Positions 1 to 11,437 of a stretch of 64,000 bases of DNA are shown piece after piece (positions within the stretch are counted from its first letter, which is position 1; every line of letters starts with the position of its first letter). The DNA is taken from NCBI GenBank assembly GCA_000149265.1, contig CH003098.1, positions 515,284 to 579,283 of the forward strand, written 5' to 3'. The stretch is from Ciona savignyi. Its lineage: Eukaryota > Chordata > Ascidiacea > Phlebobranchia > Cionidae. Position numbers and translations under genes: made by a program. The notes beneath the pieces were generated by a model. The model saw nothing but the letters and a program-made list of their open reading frames with translations, was not told the DNA's origin and made no database searches.

Positions 1-220
1 AACTAATATTTCTTAAATATATTAAAGTATGCTATCAATTAAAAACTGAAAGTGAAAATAGTTTCTAAACTCCATAGTTCACGCATTTTGCATAATTAAA
101 ATATCCAGGTTAAAAATTTCGATGATTTATTGTTGTTTATAAGATTTAGTCTTGTAAAATCCATGCTTATTTTGACGGAATTGTTTTTTTTAAATAATGC
201 TTTTTAGCAGAAGTTTTCAC

Positions 221-684
221 TAGAGCTGGGCGTAATTACGAAAATTAAGTAATTACGCATCTGTCCGTAATTATTCAAACGGGAATTGCACGTCGCTGTA
301 AATACACTTTATAAACAATTTCTTGTTTTGTTCTTATCAAATCAAGTTTATTTCTTCATTTTCGTTCGAGCAAAATAGTTCGAAGCACCGGAGGAATAAT
401 CAAAATCGCGGTAAATACACCAATTTATTTATCTGGAATCAGCGCGGCAAGATAAAAGGCACGATCTGCGGATTGTTTACTCGTGTATTTGTTTCGTTTC
501 GACTTTTAAGTCTCTGTAGTTAAGTTTACTTGCATTCTCTTTGTCTACCATCAAAATGCACCCAAAAACACGACAAGTTTTGTTTCTTTGTTTAAATAAC
601 GATGACGTCATAAAAATTACGAAATTACGTAACTGAACTGGCGTAATTTCGCAATGCAACTTTGATCAATTACACCCAGCTTTT
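221..684. mobile_element. Short non-autonomous hAT-like element
   Basis: A 464-bp block begins tagagctgggcgtaatta and ends in the approximate reverse complement (taattacacccagctttt read on the plus strand, with mismatches). It is flanked on both sides by the same 8 bases, gttttcac (213-220 and 685-692). An 8-bp target duplication and ends containing agctggg are typical of hAT elements. The interior repeats motifs such as cgtaattacg and aaattacg near both ends, as subterminal binding repeats often do. No transposase reading frame is visible, so it would depend on a transposase made elsewhere. Positions 1-212 hold nothing I recognise. Confidence 0.7.
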
Positions 685-692
685 GTTTTCAC

Positions 693-3600
693 AGAACCGG
701 TTTATGCGCTTTAATTCTCCCTCTTTACAAATATAAAAACCTATTTGCAATAAATAAAACAATTCTGTTTTTTTATTTTTTATATATCAATCCCGGATCA
801 GCTGTGATGGTCTGGGCTTTTAATGTAATACCCATCCGCTCGTAGTTTTGCTATCATTCTTACATCGAGTTAAGCGATTTCTGGTGTAAGATAGGACTAT
901 TTGTGCTAATTTGCGTAATATATGCAGTCATCTAAATATCGAAATTCTACCAGGCGAAACAACACGGAATTCAAATATTTAGTAGTGGTTACGCGAGAGT
1001 TGCAAAAGCTAACCGGTTTTAATTATAATAAACAATATTTTGCAAAGCATAAAAGGATTGTTTTGTCCTGGTCCAGCTTGCACCTGGTGGAAAATAGTAG
1101 ACGCGTGTATCTTTTTAATGACTTGGCGAAATCGCTGATAAAACATTTTTTTCAATATATATCGTAAAGTTCCGCTATTAGTTAAAGAAAGTAAGTAAAA
1201 CTTAGAGAATTAAAGTTTTAAGTCTAGTTGCTATAGTAAGCGTCAGAACTGTAAAAAATCTCTTAACCGGGAAGATCTACCCGTTCGGATTAAAACCACA
1301 GGTCCGGTTTATTACAACACAACTGAAGAGACACCGTCTGTGTGCAAATTTATGCGCTCGGTTTGCATACTTCTAAGGCAATTCGGCCTTCGTTACTCGC
1401 ATAAAATAAATAATGGTTATATAAAAATGGGGGCGGTAGAGATGCATTTGAAATCGCATAATAATGCATTTCCGTTTTGAATTCTAAATAGCATTTTTTA
1501 TTATAAATTTAGTGAAGCCGGGCGAACAGGTGTGAGCTACGAAGTTGATTACTTTCTGTCCTGAACTAATAGCTGACCTTGCGACAAAATAATAGTTTAT
1601 TCTCTTTTATTATTACCGTGAGCTCAGCGCATTCCCACGTGTCATCAAAAAGATACATAAGTCTGCTCTTTTAAACAAAGATTAGGCTATTCGAATTATT
1701 ATTTAAATGGGAGTTGGTGTTAGTTCAAGGGTTTAGATTAGTGTTTAGGGCAGGGTTGGAATGATTTTCCATAGTTTAGTAAGCAGTTTTCCGCCTTTCT
1801 ACTTTCCCTTTTTTAAGTGTTGTCCGTTCGGCTTATAACTGCGAAGATCAAAGGAGCAACTACGTAATTACACAATGAGATATCCTAAACAAAAACCGTT
1901 GGAAGATAACATTAGTTTCACCAATTATTCCACGCTAGTAATGAAAGCGGAATGATTTACGTCTAGGAGACCAATTTTTGTATAACTCGAACCTTTGGCC
2001 AATCCGGACGGTTAGAACCCACCGGAACATAAAATATTTTTTGGATTGGGTCGGCTTATATAAACACAACCTTATTGTAGACGGGTACAACACTGACTAG
2101 TAACTTTAATATTCTTATATTGTATATAGACCTATAAAAAACAGGGAATTTAATACCCGTGATGCGTTTCTCCATACCGAAAGCGCGCGTCTATCGTGCG
2201 AAAGCGTCCAAACATTTTTTAAAGCGGGAGCTCGGAAATACATCTTGCATCATAGCATAACAACAACATTATCTTATTATTAGTCCCATACCCTTTAAAG
2301 TGTTTTTATCTCTGTGTGTTCGTCGCGCCACGCAATAAATTCGCGCTCGGAGATTTTAACAACGCCACCGGTATATTTGTAATAACAACCTTTTATATTC
2401 AAAGGTTCTGCGATAAATAAACAAATAGTAATGCATGAAAAGTGCTTTTCCATGACGAATGAATGTTTGCACAATGGACGCCGGGAATATATAGCTAAAA
2501 AGGCACCCCACTTGTGCACGTTTTTTTGCATTTTCCGACGCCTATGCCCGTATGTGAAATGTATACATATAATTATATTAATTTTATACTTACGGGTACC
2601 CGTAAATGCATACACCAATTAAGTGGGAGTAAAAACATAACCAATACTAAACTCAAAATCTTTAGTACATAGACAGTAGCCTATACATTTGCACAGCAGA
2701 GACACTTTCAGCAGTTTTAATTATTGAAATCTGCTTTGTTTAAAAGGCAGTTAAATAGTCAATACATCTGCTAAATGCCCATTTTCTAATTTGTATTTGG
2801 TTCATAGTGTAAATTAAACCTGTTACAATAAAAATAGTGCAAATTACTTGTAAATTGCTTAAGGCAAAGTAAGGCCAATTTAATTTAATTTTAATTCTGA
2901 TTGTGGCAATCCGAAAAGTGATATTGTCCATGTGTGATGTGTCATTCAAAGGATAAGGTTTCGCTATATTCATAAAGTATTAATCGGATACAATCAATCT
3001 GGAGCTATTTTAGGGTTTTATTAACCAAATGCTGAAAAATACAGTAGCAGTGTCTAGCTGACACTTGCAATCTACTGTTTTTACATGAACTCAAAAGCAA
3101 AAAAATATATATATTAGAAAACTTGTATCAGCAGTGCTGAAAATACTGCCTGCAAAGTAATATCATTCATCCGCTTCATTTAACAAAGCATACCATTTTG
3201 GAAAATGGAAAGTTTCATGGTACCTACGTAATTAGGTAAGAGTTTAAAATGTAACCTACAATTGAAAAAATTGACGGTGGTGGGGTTTAGTACACTAAAA
3301 AGAGCCGTGTAGTATTTTTTACAAAAAAAACACTGACAACTATTTTTGATATATATTTTAAGTTATCAAATGGAAGATTTTATACATTAAACCCAGAGTT
3401 TGTATGAATGCCCTAATTTCCTCCAAAACTGTTATTACTCAATATGAATAACGCTTGGCATTATTGTAATTACTATATATACACAACATAACCTATACAA
3501 AGTAACACTTAATAACCTCCAAATGCTGAAAAGTCATATATTAAATTAGTTTTATCAAATTGAACAGAATTTAATAAAATCTAGCTAAAATTGTGACAAG

Positions 3601-4320
3601 AAGCCACAGAAACACCAATGCTGGTTTACCTTTAGTGTAGACAGTTGTGGCATGAAATTAAGGGTTATTACGCTCATGTTTCGCTCAGAATCAGTTGCTT
3701 TAATGTATAAAACAATCGATATAGGCTACCAGTTTTGGAAAGCTTCCAGCCTTTCACATTCCACACTTTATTAAAAATCAATACATAATTAATGGAATAA
3801 GCACCATGTTATATTAGGCACTGTTTGTTGCCGAGAAAACAGAATCATGCTGGTAAAAAATATGCTGACACTTAAAAAATAGTTGGGTGCCTAAATGATA
3901 TATTACTAATTAAATGACCACCAATAAATTAAAGCAAAAGTCCTGAAGTAAAAAAAACAAAAATTAATATATTTAAATAAGGGTATAACAGGCCAAGATA
4001 AAAATTTGATGTAGCTTATAGAAAACCAACTTTTATGAAATAAAATTCTGTATGATATTTTCTCCAAAACACTTGCTTGCTTAATAACTAATTAGTAGTA
4101 ATTACAGCTGTCATTAACAGAGAGTTTCCACATTCGATCACTATACCTGACCTTTAAGTGTGTGGAAATATGTCCGTGAGCTAGAAATGGTACCAAAAGG
4201 ACGTTTGCCGTTTCTTGTGGGTTTAAAAGAGTCATTTATAGGCTTTACGAATTATATCAGAAAAAGATGCAAGTTAAAATTTCTAACTGAAAAATTTAAA
4301 GGCCCAGTCGCAGCACTCAC
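693..4320. other. AT-rich DNA with no recognised gene
   Basis: No frame here gives a recognisable protein, and the longest open frames are under 110 codons with no domain or convincing splice context. Because the Met/His-rich exon at 4321-4473 must continue leftwards on the minus strand, part of this stretch is probably its intron. I looked for the membrane-spanning core of a copper transporter here and did not find it. Confidence 0.5.
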
Positions 4321-4473
4321 CTCTTCGTGAATAGATGTGTCATGTGCACTGTGCTTATGATTTATTGCCGACATGCTGGAATTTCTGGCTGTTTTCATCA
4401 TCATTGTTGTGTTCATATGACCTTGCATCATGGTATGATCACCGTTGCTCATCATGTGATGATCGTGATTCAT
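4321..4473 (-). CDS. Candidate N-terminal exon of a CTR1-type copper transporter
   Basis: This 51-codon segment starts at an ATG and ends exactly at a good donor (GAG followed by gtgagt, phase 0). Its product is extremely rich in Met (10) and His (9), with clusters such as HDHHMM, HTMM and TTMMM. That composition, right at an N-terminus, is the hallmark of the extracellular copper-binding tail of SLC31A1/CTR1 transporters. The family tail is followed by three membrane helices, with an MxxxM motif in the second and GxxxG in the third; these would lie on downstream exons, which I could not locate in the remaining 4.3 kb. The frame stays open upstream of the ATG through a hydrophobic stretch (FLFLLAYSAFTLLLFINFL) to a stop near 4590, so a longer start reached by splicing is possible. 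The alternative is a chance low-complexity frame. Confidence 0.4.
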
Positions 4474-4599
4474 TTTCAGGAAATTTATGAACAGAAGCAG
4501 TGTGAAAGCAGAGTATGCCAGGAGAAAAAGAAAAATTCTTTTGTTCGAAGCTATTTTGAGTATATTAATTATAGCAGCTCAATTGACATCAGCTAAAAT

Positions 4600-5553
4600 T
4601 TGAAATCTCCTAAAAAGGGAGGAATAAAAATAAAAATTGTTCACCTGCGTTTCACAAAGTAACGGCACGCCATATGAAGCAATATATTACATATACAAAA
4701 ATCGATTTGTGCAAATAAGAAATTGTGCTGCTGGGTACGCGACAAAACAGAAATTGAAGCAATTCATACTACAGTATTATATAGTTGTTTGACATATGTT
4801 TGAATTACATAACCGTTACATATGGTTGACAAACTAAAAAAAATATGAATAAGATCTACAGAAAGAGGGAAACCTATGATAGGATTTTACAAAACAAAAT
4901 AAAAAATGTACAACTAAATACACCACTATTCAGTTTGCATACAGAGTTTTTGAAATGCGTATAAATGTGTAATTACTATAATTTTAAATATAAATATTAT
5001 GTACTGTAGCATATTAGCACCATAATAAGTTTGGAAAATAACGAATTCAGAAAGTTTGAGGTTACAACATGAAATATATTAAATAGATAAATTCTCACTG
5101 CACATATTTGGTAAATAATTAAAATATTGCAATGCATGGATTTGGACAGCAATTATAATTAGACTGCAAATAAACAGAGTAATAAAAACATAATAATTAT
5201 TAAAGTAATGTCATTAAGCTGTCAGTTTTTATGGTACTGTACCCTATTTCCAATTTCGATTGAATTAAATCAAATATTAATGGGTACCACATACCAGGAC
5301 CAGCAGTAAAGATTGCACATCATGGCTAATATTTTAACTAAAATTGCCATAACATTAATAAAATTTAACAACATATATAGTGTTAGCTTTGGCCCAAAAC
5401 ATAAAGTTAATACCGGTTGTTACTTTGTACCTGTATAAAGTACTCCATCTATAAAATTACACGGTGACATCTCTGACAGGCTCTTTTGCTATGTTTTCCA
5501 TTGTTCAGTTGACTGGGAAACCATTGTTGTACTTTTGTTTGGTACCTTCCAAC
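4600..5553. other. Intergenic AT-rich DNA
   Basis: I see no gene here. The stretch lies downstream of the ANKDD1-like stop codon on the minus strand and presumably includes its 3' untranslated region. I could not assign a poly(A) signal with confidence. Confidence 0.5.
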
Positions 5554-7389
5554 TCACGAAACTGTACAACCCTTTTCATCTGTCTGGGCCGCTTTGAACC
5601 TCATAGTTTCTGCCAACTCGGTTTTCTGTATCCCTACCAAGCCTTCGTACAATCCCTTGATTGGGTTTTGTCCTGATATCTGGCATCCGTGAAGCCAGAT
5701 CAGTAACATCCTGTGGCCATGCTCTTTATAGCTTTTACTTCCAGTGTATTGTTCTTCAATAGCCAACAATTGTTTGTCTGTAAACCCCCAATAAAATGCA
5801 AGCTGCTTCCACTCAATGGATTTTAAATATTTTGAAGCCAGTCTATAAAGTAAAGAGCGCAAATGCTGTGTTGAGCCACTGTTGTCTGGTTTGAAACTCA
5901 AACTTGCAATCACGACTGATTGATTGTTAACATGCATGGCTGTTCTCCAATAATAATAGCGCTCGGCTTTAATTATCATATCAACAATGTTAACATAATT
6001 TCCACGAGCAGCTACATCGAGAGGTGTCTTTCCTTTTTGGTCCATGAGGTTGTGATTAGAATGAGCTAAAAGAAGTATTTCAGTTATCTCGCTTAAACCG
6101 TTTTCAGCTGCTAGATGCAAAACTGTTTCGTTTCTGGCATCTTGTACACTTGGATTTGCGCCTGCGTTTACCAAAATATTTGTAAGCTCTACATTACTGT
6201 TAGTCACGGCAAAGTGCAAAGGTGTCTGATTGTGTTTGTTTCCAGCATCTATATCTCCTTTTTGATCAATAAGCACATTCACAACCTCTGTATGTCCATT
6301 TATGACGGCAAGATGCATGGGACACATTTCATCCTCAGTTTCAGAATTCACATCAACACCGTGCTTCAGAAGTTCAGAACAAAACTCTGAATGGCCAGAT
6401 TCTGCCGCCAGATGGAGTGCAGTTTTGTGGTTGTTATTTACATCATCAAGGTTCGCTTCCGCTTCTACTAATGGTGCAATCACCTTATAAAACCCATGTT
6501 TGGCAGCAATGTGCAACGGCAGATTTCCACCGTTGTCCTTGATTTTTACTTTGCAGTTTAGTTCTAGTAGCCGTTTAACTATCTCATGTCTTCCATATTT
6601 GCAAGCGATGTGAAGGCTTGTTTTTCCACTGTCATCCTGTATGTCTTTGTCGAAATCCTGCATTTCTTCAGTTAATATATTAACCACTCCCATGTGATTG
6701 TTCTGAGCCGCACAATGTAACCAAGTGTAGCCGTGCTTATTTCGAGTGGTAAACTTGGCTCCTGCGTGCATCATGTGCTGCACACAAGGAGCATGACCAA
6801 ACCAAGCAGCCCAAAGCAAGGTGTCCATTCCAAACTTATCAGAAGCATCAATTGTTGCACCTTCATCCAAAAGTTCCTTCAGAACATTCAACAGTCCGTT
6901 TCCAGCAGCCCAGTGCATTGGTACTCTGTCATGTTTATTCCTACAGTTGATGTCAATTCCCGACTTTATTAAACGCTTTACTTCTTCAATGTCCCCGGAC
7001 TTACATGCATGATGGAAATCTTTCTCGTCACCAACTAAAATCTCATCGTCTACATCAGTTACATCACCACTCGCAATAGAGAGAGATGTTTGCCTGCTAT
7101 CACGAGAAGGGGTACGAAAGTTAAAAAGAATACTCCCAGCACTTCCAATCGAATCTGTGTCCCTATTTCTTGATGAAGGTCGTGCCACTAAAAGATTCGG
7201 TTTCTGCAAGCTTTTTGAATGGCTGCTGTTCCTGCTTAGTCTTAAGTTTTTTAGACTACCAGAATCGATACTTCCTCTTCCAATTTGACAATCATTGTTC
7301 TCTTCTGATCTTATGTCATTCTCAGAGAGCAAGCTTTTGGTTTCTTTTTCTTCTCCATTAGTTTTTATCGAGTTACTTTTTACTGACAT
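5554..7389 (-). CDS. ANKDD1: Ankyrin-repeat and death-domain protein, ANKDD1A/B-like
   Basis: An uninterrupted frame of 611 codons starts at the first true ATG (MSVKSNS). The frame stays open only two codons further upstream, where TTG would be the initiator. Residues 1-115 are Ser/Asn-rich and probably disordered. About eleven ankyrin repeats follow from residue 118 to 475, with the signatures PMHWAAGNG, TSLHIACKYG, LPLHIAAKHG, TALHLAAESG, TPLHFAV and TVLHLAAENG. A C-terminal helical domain, roughly 503-596, contains LLIWLHG, SGQNP and LYEGLVGI, which match the death domain of vertebrate ANKDD1A/ANKDD1B. The order of ankyrin array then death domain defines that family; its biochemical role is poorly known and is presumed to be protein-protein adaptor work in the cytosol. 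The human proteins are somewhat shorter, the difference being the N-terminal extension. The lack of introns is notable beside the intron-rich neighbours. Family assignment is firm; the A versus B paralogue cannot be decided in a pre-duplication chordate. Confidence 0.88.
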   Translation of the reverse strand: MSVKSNSIKTNGEEKETKSLLSENDIRSEENNDCQIGRGSIDSGSLKNLRLSRNSSHSKSLQKPNLLVARPSSRNRDTDSIGSAGSILFNFRTPSRDSRQTSLSIASGDVTDVDDEILVGDEKDFHHACKSGDIEEVKRLIKSGIDINCRNKHDRVPMHWAAGNGLLNVLKELLDEGATIDASDKFGMDTLLWAAWFGHAPCVQHMMHAGAKFTTRNKHGYTWLHCAAQNNHMGVVNILTEEMQDFDKDIQDDSGKTSLHIACKYGRHEIVKRLLELNCKVKIKDNGGNLPLHIAAKHGFYKVIAPLVEAEANLDDVNNNHKTALHLAAESGHSEFCSELLKHGVDVNSETEDEMCPMHLAVINGHTEVVNVLIDQKGDIDAGNKHNQTPLHFAVTNSNVELTNILVNAGANPSVQDARNETVLHLAAENGLSEITEILLLAHSNHNLMDQKGKTPLDVAARGNYVNIVDMIIKAERYYYWRTAMHVNNQSVVIASLSFKPDNSGSTQHLRSLLYRLASKYLKSIEWKQLAFYWGFTDKQLLAIEEQYTGSKSYKEHGHRMLLIWLHGCQISGQNPIKGLYEGLVGIQKTELAETMRFKAAQTDEKGCTVS

Positions 7390-8074
7390 GATCAAACAAA
7401 ATAAGACATTCTTTTCATATTAAGTTGGGTGAAGTTCAGTTTTGAGACAACTAAGGTGAATATCTTGAAATTATAAACAAATGCACCCAAGCTACTGCAG
7501 TTTAGCCTAAATATTAAAATATGATAAGTTAAAGGTACCTCCAAATCCAATTACAACGGATAAGTTAATAGTAAAAAAAAGAGAACACAGGTGCAGTCAT
7601 CTGCTGAGCTACGTTTACTCTAATGAAATAATTATCTGCCTGTCATCTAGCAAACATGTGGACTTACGACGGAACCGAACGTAATGTTGAACTATCGTTA
7701 CACTAAACTCCGGTGTCAATAATACGGTGGCTCATACTAACCTTAAAAGATATGGACGGAATACAGTATAAACTTCGTGGTACAATGAGAAGCAACTACA
7801 CACAAATAAACACTTGATGTGAAAAAAGACAGCTTTCAACGTTTACTACACAACTGCACGTACACACCGGCACAAAACAAAAAGTGATAGATGCTCTGAC
7901 GTCAGATTGGGTACAAACCATTGATGCGAAACGTATATTTCTTTTTTCTTTCGTTTTTTTTCCTCGAAATTGTGGCGCACTTTGGTACACTGGCTATCGA
8001 TAAGTTATTGGAGGTTGAAACGGTCGTGTGCCTAATGGTTAACACGATTCATATACGGCTTCATGTATAAAAAA
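7390..8074. other. Upstream region of the ANKDD1-like gene
   Basis: No coding signal is seen here. This should hold the promoter and 5' leader of the minus-strand ANKDD1-like gene. Pyrimidine-rich runs on the minus strand could serve a leader intron or spliced-leader acceptor, but none can be fixed from the sequence alone. Confidence 0.4.
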
Positions 8075-8427
8075 GGCAACACACGGGTAATCGTCAGATT
8101 ATCTCGCGCCCATCGTCGGGTAACCGGAGTACAGTTTGTTAAGTATGATTGAGATGTTCCTTTAGTTTGGTAGAACCTATCAATCCACTGCGGTTATTGG
8201 TTTAGAACTAGTTAATTTGTGGATTGTTACAATAAGATATGATATTCATGTTTTATTCCTGTGATGTTTTATCACTCGTCTGATACTCGTGCCCACTCTC
8301 AGGTTACCCGCAATATTTCAGAGTTTTGTACGTAATTAAGACGACATTGCTGTTAATTTAGGTTGACCCATTACACTTGGGCCAGATGATGTTTGCTGGT
8401 GCCTTAGCAAAAGACACAACCGAATAA
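8075..8427 (-). repeat. Decayed copies of the tRNA-derived SINE
   Basis: Positions 8075-8200 share cacacgggtaatcgtcagat, gcgcccatcgtcggg and cgttcctt-like blocks with the well-preserved SINE at 11150-11437. Positions 8237-8427 look like a second, more diverged copy, ending in gccttagcaaaagacacaac, which matches the region just below the tRNA head of good copies. Neither retains a readable tRNA head. Confidence 0.6.
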
Positions 8428-10565
8428 TATATTAATGCGAAGAGACTATAACAATATAGTCTCTTTGATTGATGGATGCAGATGGTTATGGGCAAGAGGT
8501 AATCTAGCGATTAAGGCCGACTTTTCCCATTCAAGAAGATAAAACAGGAAAATCCTATATCCTAAACTATTCACCTACAAGTCTACAAAACAAATACAAT
8601 TTTGTTAATGAACTAAATCCGATTGTTAATTTCAGGATACGGGGATTTTTAGTTCAACGAATATTGCGACGCCCATGGATAATGCTAACTCGTGCTGTTC
8701 TGAAGAAAATTATAGATTTTTCACCACACATAGCGTTCATCCAACTGCCAACCAACACATTTTTCCGTTTTTATAAGAAATGCTACCCTGTTGAAATTTG
8801 TTATCGTGACGAATTAATGCATCAAAAATATTTAAGATTGTTTTTAATTTAATTAAAATTAACAAAAAAATTCAAGTATACTTTTTAACTATAATTCTAA
8901 CTAAGATCAACCATATGTATTTATTTGGGCTATATTTTCAATCACTTTAAACCCCCAACGTACCACAAGGTATAATTATATAACAACAAATCCAAAGCCG
9001 ATATGCTATTTTTAGTTTGTTCAAGATTTTCGTATTCTTTTACAATAAGACTGGAATATAAATAATTAATATATAAACAGGAAGCCAAAACGACATCATG
9101 CAAGCTAAAAATGTTTAAAACAAACACCGTAAATATTACATACGGTGGTTAACTCCATGTCATACTTTACCTGTAATCTAATTATCCAACAGCTATGTAA
9201 ATATTAATTTTACACTGCCTTTAACTTTAAGGGTATATAAACCCTGGGTATGTTTGTCCGGTCATATAACTCAGCAGATAGAGAGCCATCGCCTTTCAGC
9301 CAAATGGTTGTTAATGAAACTATTTTCTGGCTAAATCGGTTGTGTATCTAAGAATTATAGACACTATTAAGTGGATATCGTCTAACCAGTAAATTAACGT
9401 TTTAAACTAAACCAACAGAAACGGCCATCTTATTCATTGAAATAAAACTACCTGGTCAAAAGGACTCAATAAAATTAATTAAAGCAAATCGCATTCTGCC
9501 GAATACAAATTAGCCTATAGAATTTTACCAACACGGGCATCTTCCATTGCTGTTAGTATCGCGTATATTCTCTTATATTCGGGTCGAAACTTGCCGCTCT
9601 CTTGTCGTTTGTATTAGATCAAACCACTCAGGACATTGCCTAACCCAGTGGTTTATTGTTGTTAACAAATCTATAGAAAGGTCTAACCCGACTGGGTTAT
9701 CGATGTATTTACACTACTACCCATGCGTTAATGTCAGCTTGGTTTTCCACAAGGAAAATAAGCCTATTTATTTAGATTATTTCGGTTTTCTTTTAAACAA
9801 AGGGAAATATATTAGTTTTGTCCGTTTTTTTACCGACGCCCTTAATTTTTACTAACGTTTATCCCAAAAGAATTCATTTAATCGGTATGAATCGTTCCCA
9901 AAATTTTAAACATAATTGCTTGACGCGTTGTACAAATTATTTGGTAATTAGCCCTAAGTAATTATGAGATTCTAAAACCTGCAATCCTTGTTTAGCACAT
10001 TATGTAACGCCATTTAGACTAGAAGGATAGGATAGGATACGCTCATGGAGCGTTAACACATGGTCAAGCATCAGATTTTTTTGTTTTTGTTTCTTTTCAG
10101 TTCTATATTTGTACCTATGTCTGTCACTGAGTATGTCCTGACGGTTCGCTAGCTCTAAGAGTCCAATATGACCCCGATATTCCGAAATCCCACACTTACA
10201 CGGAAGGTTGGGTTTAATTCTTGATTACTTGCGATCATGACAAAACACGTAGATGATGATTAATTGACGATATTCGAAAACGACAAAATGTGCACCAAAA
10301 AAATGGCACAGCCTCAACGTCGCGCATCAGGCTTTCTACTCGCTTCTCACAGAAAAAGTCACGTTTGAACTGTATTAATACATACTCGACAACAAACGTC
10401 ATCATGGTAGTATTAGGGGGAAATAAGTTAATGAAACGTCAAAATATGCGGTCGGGTTTTAGAGGTTTTACAACCGTGTGAAGGGGCAGTCATACGGAAT
10501 AGTTAATGGCGACAGCATTATGCAGTGCATTTAAACAATGACAAACCGCAAAATTGCTATATAGA
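8428..10565. other. Non-coding spacer with a tRNA-like relic
   Basis: No gene is recognised. Around 9251-9325 the sequence ataactcagcagatagagag followed by a loop-like ctttcagc resembles the D-arm and anticodon region of a Lys-type tRNA, but the T-arm consensus is missing, so I read it as an old SINE head rather than a tRNA gene. Around 10026-10070 ggataggatac and the following bases resemble the tail of the SINE family described at 11150-11437. Confidence 0.4.
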
Positions 10566-10775
10566 TTACCTCGCGCCAACCGCAGGGTTACCGGAGCTTA
10601 TGAATGTGTTGTGTATGATTCCGACGTTCATTCAATTTGGTAAAAAACATCATTCCATTGGGTTTACGCAATTTTGTTTAGTTTCCTTGCCCACGGAATA
10701 AACCGAGTAACTAGTGCGGCCAAATTGGAATCTGCAACCCTTCGCCTAAAAGGCGACGCATTAATCGACCATGTC
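10566..10775 (-). repeat. Diverged SINE copy with tRNA-like head
   Basis: Blocks ctcgcgcca, gggttaccggagct and gttgtgtatga align in order with the SINE at 11150-11437. The segment rich in aaaggcgacgca near 10750 corresponds to the tRNA-derived head on the minus strand. Many substitutions mark it as an old insertion. Confidence 0.6.
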
Positions 10776-11149
10776 AATCAGTTTGAATTAAACAATAACT
10801 AGCATGGTGATGGTCTAGGCGGGAACAAGTCTAAATCTTAACAGATAGGGCCAAATCTTATATTTTAGGGTATTTCCCAGAATAATTTTGTATTTTCTTA
10901 ACGGACTAATATTTCACTCAATAAAAGCGCTATGCTGAAAAGAAGATAGATAACGAATTTGGTTCCGTTGTTTTTCACAGCTACGGGAAATTTCTCTAGG
11001 CTTTTTACCCAAAGTTTCTGTGTCTACCTATAAGGATCCAGGTTTTCCAATTTTTTTGGAGTTTTAATGCGATTCCACTTCTTGGTGATGTCACGGAAAC
11101 ATGGCATGGTGTCATGACCGTGATTTAGGGACAAATCTTAATTTTTAGG

Positions 11150-11437
11150 TTAGGATAGGATATTCATGTTTATCCCCGTGATAGGAAAACCAAGGGGGTT
11201 AGCACACGGGCAATCGTCAGATCACCTCGCGCCCATCGTCGGGTTACCGGAGCTATTGCAGTTTGTTGTATATGATAGACACGTTCCTTCATTTTGGTAG
11301 TACCTATTAATCCGGTGGGTTCAGGCAATGTCCGTAAAGTGCCTTGCCCAAGGACACAACCGATTAGCTAGCGACCAGTTTCGCACCTGCAACCTTTCGA
11401 CTGAAATGCGACGCACTTAACCGCTAGACCAACGGGC
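11150..11437 (-). repeat. Full-length tRNA-derived SINE
   Basis: Read on the minus strand the element starts with a tRNA-like head: an A-box-like TGGTCTAGCGG (about 11421-11431) and a B-box-like GGTTGCAGGTGCGAAAC (about 11378-11394), the spacing expected of an internal RNA polymerase III promoter. A body of about 200 bp follows and the element ends in a repetitive ATCCTATCCTAA tail. The head is closest in feel to a Glu-type tRNA. Composite tRNA-derived SINEs of this type are known from Ciona; assignment to a named family needs a repeat-library comparison. It is almost identical to the copy at 24965-25256, so both are probably young. Confidence 0.85.

Noticed and set aside
922-1167. 81-codon open frame on the plus strand
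   Set aside because: No recognisable domain, AT-rich context and no splice or promoter support; frames of this size are expected by chance.
9251-9325. Possible Lys-type tRNA
   Set aside because: The D-arm-like part is good but the T-arm consensus and closing stem are absent; kept only as a possible SINE relic.
11365-11437. tRNA-like sequence as a functional tRNA gene
   Set aside because: The A and B boxes are present but it is attached to a SINE body, repeated elsewhere, and the acceptor stem does not pair convincingly.
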